Source: Streptomycetales bacterium (GTDB taxonomy: Bacteria; Actinomycetota; Actinomycetes; Prado026). From it: DNA of 6,942 nucleotides. Below, in pieces: positions 5,698-6,942 of the stretch; position 1 is the stretch's first letter; every line of letters starts with the position of its first letter. The stretch covers positions 1 through 6,942 of the forward strand of contig JANYIP010000076.1 of assembly GCA_025361995.1 (NCBI GenBank). The letters run 5' to 3'. The notes beneath the pieces were generated by a model, which worked only from the letters and a program-made list of their open reading frames with translations, made no database searches and had not been told where the DNA came from. A program made the position numbers and the translations under genes.

Positions 5698-6942
5698 TCA
5701 GCCGAGCAGGGCAACCCCGAGCGCCGCGCGCAGGACACCAGGAGCGTCCACCGGCGGCTCGGCGCCGTCGCAGAGCAGCTCGACCAGCCAGTCACCCGAG
5801 GCAGCAGCGACCACCCGCGAGCAGCCGCGGACGGCAGCCAGCGGCACTTCGTCGTCGGTGCCGACCACCACTCCGTGCGAGCGGGCGCGCAGCAGCCAGC
5901 CCGCGCTCGCGGGCGCCGGGACGGACGCCGTGACGAAGGCCCCCTCGCGTCGAGCCTCGAACACCACCGGGAGCGCGGCCCCGCCACGGATCCGGCTGAC
6001 CACCCAGCCAGAGGCGCCGAGCCGGCCGGACAGCGCCTGGGCCGCCAGGGCGACGCGCTCGGCCGGTTGCTGGCGCTCGTGCCCGGCGAGGGCGTCGAAG
6101 ACCACTGCGAGCAACCCGGGCTCCTCGCCGCGCCCGCGCAATGAGCGGCGCTCGCCCCGCTCGGACGCCGGACCGGCGACCACCGGGTGGTCGGCGCCGG
6201 CCCGCTTGGCCTCGTACTGGGCACCGTCGGCGAGGGCGAACAGCCGCGCCGCGGTCAGCCGCGAGGTCTCCAGCTCGGTGGACGCCAGGCCACAGGCCAC
6301 GCTCACGCCGTACGGCGCGTCCGACGTACCGCGCAGGAACGCCGCCGCCAAGGCCTCGCCGATGGCCGTTCCGTAGCCGGGCAGCACCGCGCAGAACTCG
6401 TCGCCGCCGATCCGCCCGGCCACCGCGCCGGGCACGGTCCCGGTGGCCAGTGACAGCGCGTTCGCGATCGCCACCAGCGCCCGGTCACCCGCCTCGTGGC
6501 CATACTTGTCGTTGGCCTGCTTGAGCTTGTTGACGTCGGCCATCACGACGGTGACCGGCGGACCACCGGCGTGCTGACGGTCGAGCGCGGCCTCGAGCTC
6601 CTCTTCGACGAGACGGCGGTTCCCCAGGCCGGTCAGCGGGTCGTGGTACGCCAGGTGCTCCACCAGGGCGAGGTGCTCGACCTGGGCGAGCCCAGCGGAG
6701 ACCATGCCGGCGAAGGCTTGAGCGAAGGCGAGGTCGTCATCGTCGAAGGCCGGCACGGCGGCCCCACGGGTGGCGAAGAGCTCACCCCAGACCCGCCCCT
6801 CGGACAGCACCGGAGTGGCCAGCGCCGACGTGGCTCCGAGCCTGTGCAGCAGCTCGGCCTCACCGGGCCCGGACTCCGGGTTGTCCAGACGCATGTGCCA
6901 GGGTCGCGCCTCGTCGACCATGAGTCCGAGCAGGGGGAAGTC
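5698..6942 (-). CDS. GAF-GGDEF diguanylate cyclase with extra C-terminal domain (partial, N-terminus outside window)
   Basis: This enzyme condenses two GTP into c-di-GMP. The frame is open to the window edge, so the 414 visible residues lack the true start; ATG 6919-6921 is probably internal because the GAF-like sequence extends through it. In window numbering, residues 1-85 are the second half of a GAF sensor domain, 86-100 a helical linker, and 101-250 the GGDEF domain. The GGDEF domain begins DPLTGLGNRR, has metal-binding Asp136 in ADVNKLKQANDKYGHEAGD, an intact RIGGDEF (177-183), and ends ADGAQYEAKRAG. All catalytic residues look present, so activity is expected. The product-inhibition I-site RxxD is missing: VPGA occupies it. 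Residues 260-414 are an additional domain, after an Arg/Glu/Gly-rich linker, that weakly resembles a second GAF domain. The signal sensed is unknown. It is convergent with gtrA. Confidence 0.92.
   Translation of the reverse strand, partial: DFPLLGLMVDEARPWHMRLDNPESGPGEAELLHRLGATSALATPVLSEGRVWGELFATRGAAVPAFDDDDLAFAQAFAGMVSAGLAQVEHLALVEHLAYHDPLTGLGNRRLVEEELEAALDRQHAGGPPVTVVMADVNKLKQANDKYGHEAGDRALVAIANALSLATGTVPGAVAGRIGGDEFCAVLPGYGTAIGEALAAAFLRGTSDAPYGVSVACGLASTELETSRLTAARLFALADGAQYEAKRAGADHPVVAGPASERGERRSLRGRGEEPGLLAVVFDALAGHERQQPAERVALAAQALSGRLGASGWVVSRIRGGAALPVVFEARREGAFVTASVPAPASAGWLLRARSHGVVVGTDDEVPLAAVRGCSRVVAAASGDWLVELLCDGAEPPVDAPGVLRAALGVALLG

Noticed and set aside
4041..6224. A 727-codon open frame on the minus strand spanning purK, gtrA and part of the cyclase gene
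   Set aside because: It is very rich in Arg, Gly, Pro and Ala with no domain pattern, and it overlaps three well-supported genes. It is a GC-bias shadow.
4820..6376. A 518-codon plus-strand open frame over purK, gtrA and the cyclase gene
   Set aside because: It is in a different frame from gtrA and antisense to purK and the cyclase, with low-complexity composition.
1..6942. tRNA, rRNA, CRISPR arrays, insertion sequences, attachment sites, or an undescribed defence or mobile system
   Set aside because: I see no cloverleaf, spaced repeats, terminal inverted repeats, transposase or integrase. Nearly every base belongs to a gene of a recognised family, so I find no support for a new multigene system here.

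Overview
This 6.9-kb window comes from a high-GC actinobacterial chromosome. The strongest taxonomic clue is gene order: an acyl-CoA dehydrogenase close to mycobacterial FadE25, purE, purK and a divergent GtrA-family membrane protein lie in the same order and orientation as I recall for Mycobacterium tuberculosis (Rv3274c, Rv3275c, Rv3276c, Rv3277). Very high GC, strong G/C third-position bias and apparently leaderless starts fit a Nocardioides-like (Propionibacteriales) genome, but the genus is inference. Nothing suggests a plasmid, phage or genomic island.

Layout. (1) 1-810, minus: 3'-truncated gene for a lipoprotein zinc N-acetylmuramoyl-L-alanine amidase of the Rv3717/Ami1 type. (2) 858-2018, minus: FadE25-type acyl-CoA dehydrogenase. 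(3) 2019-2122: 104-bp divergent intergenic region. (4) 2123-3442, plus: UDP-glucose 6-dehydrogenase, which lies between fadE25 and purE and is absent from the mycobacterial arrangement. (5) 3451-3978 and 3971-5125, minus: purE and purK, overlapping by 8 bases and read in the order purK then purE. (6) 5126-5183: 58-bp divergent promoter region. (7) 5184-5696, plus: GtrA-family four-helix membrane protein. (8) 5698-6942, minus: 5'-truncated diguanylate cyclase with GAF, GGDEF and a C-terminal domain that may be GAF-like.

How the genes relate. PurK and PurE catalyse consecutive steps of purine synthesis (AIR to N5-CAIR to CAIR) and are translationally coupled. The dehydrogenase makes UDP-glucuronate, GtrA proteins are linked to lipid-carried sugars, and the amidase trims peptidoglycan, so three neighbours have cell-envelope roles, but nothing shows that they form one pathway. 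The cyclase makes c-di-GMP and appears functionally separate.

The most interesting signal is regulatory. ugd, purK and gtrA each have a TANNNT hexamer ending exactly 6 bases before the start codon and no Shine-Dalgarno sequence, the pattern expected of leaderless mRNAs. The amidase gene has a weaker version. fadE25 and the internal gene purE instead have clear Shine-Dalgarno sequences 6 bases before their ATG codons. Coding is very dense, with convergent pairs only 8 bp and 1 bp apart. I see no RNA genes, insertion sequences, CRISPR arrays or unknown multigene system, and no gene-free stretch over 104 bp.
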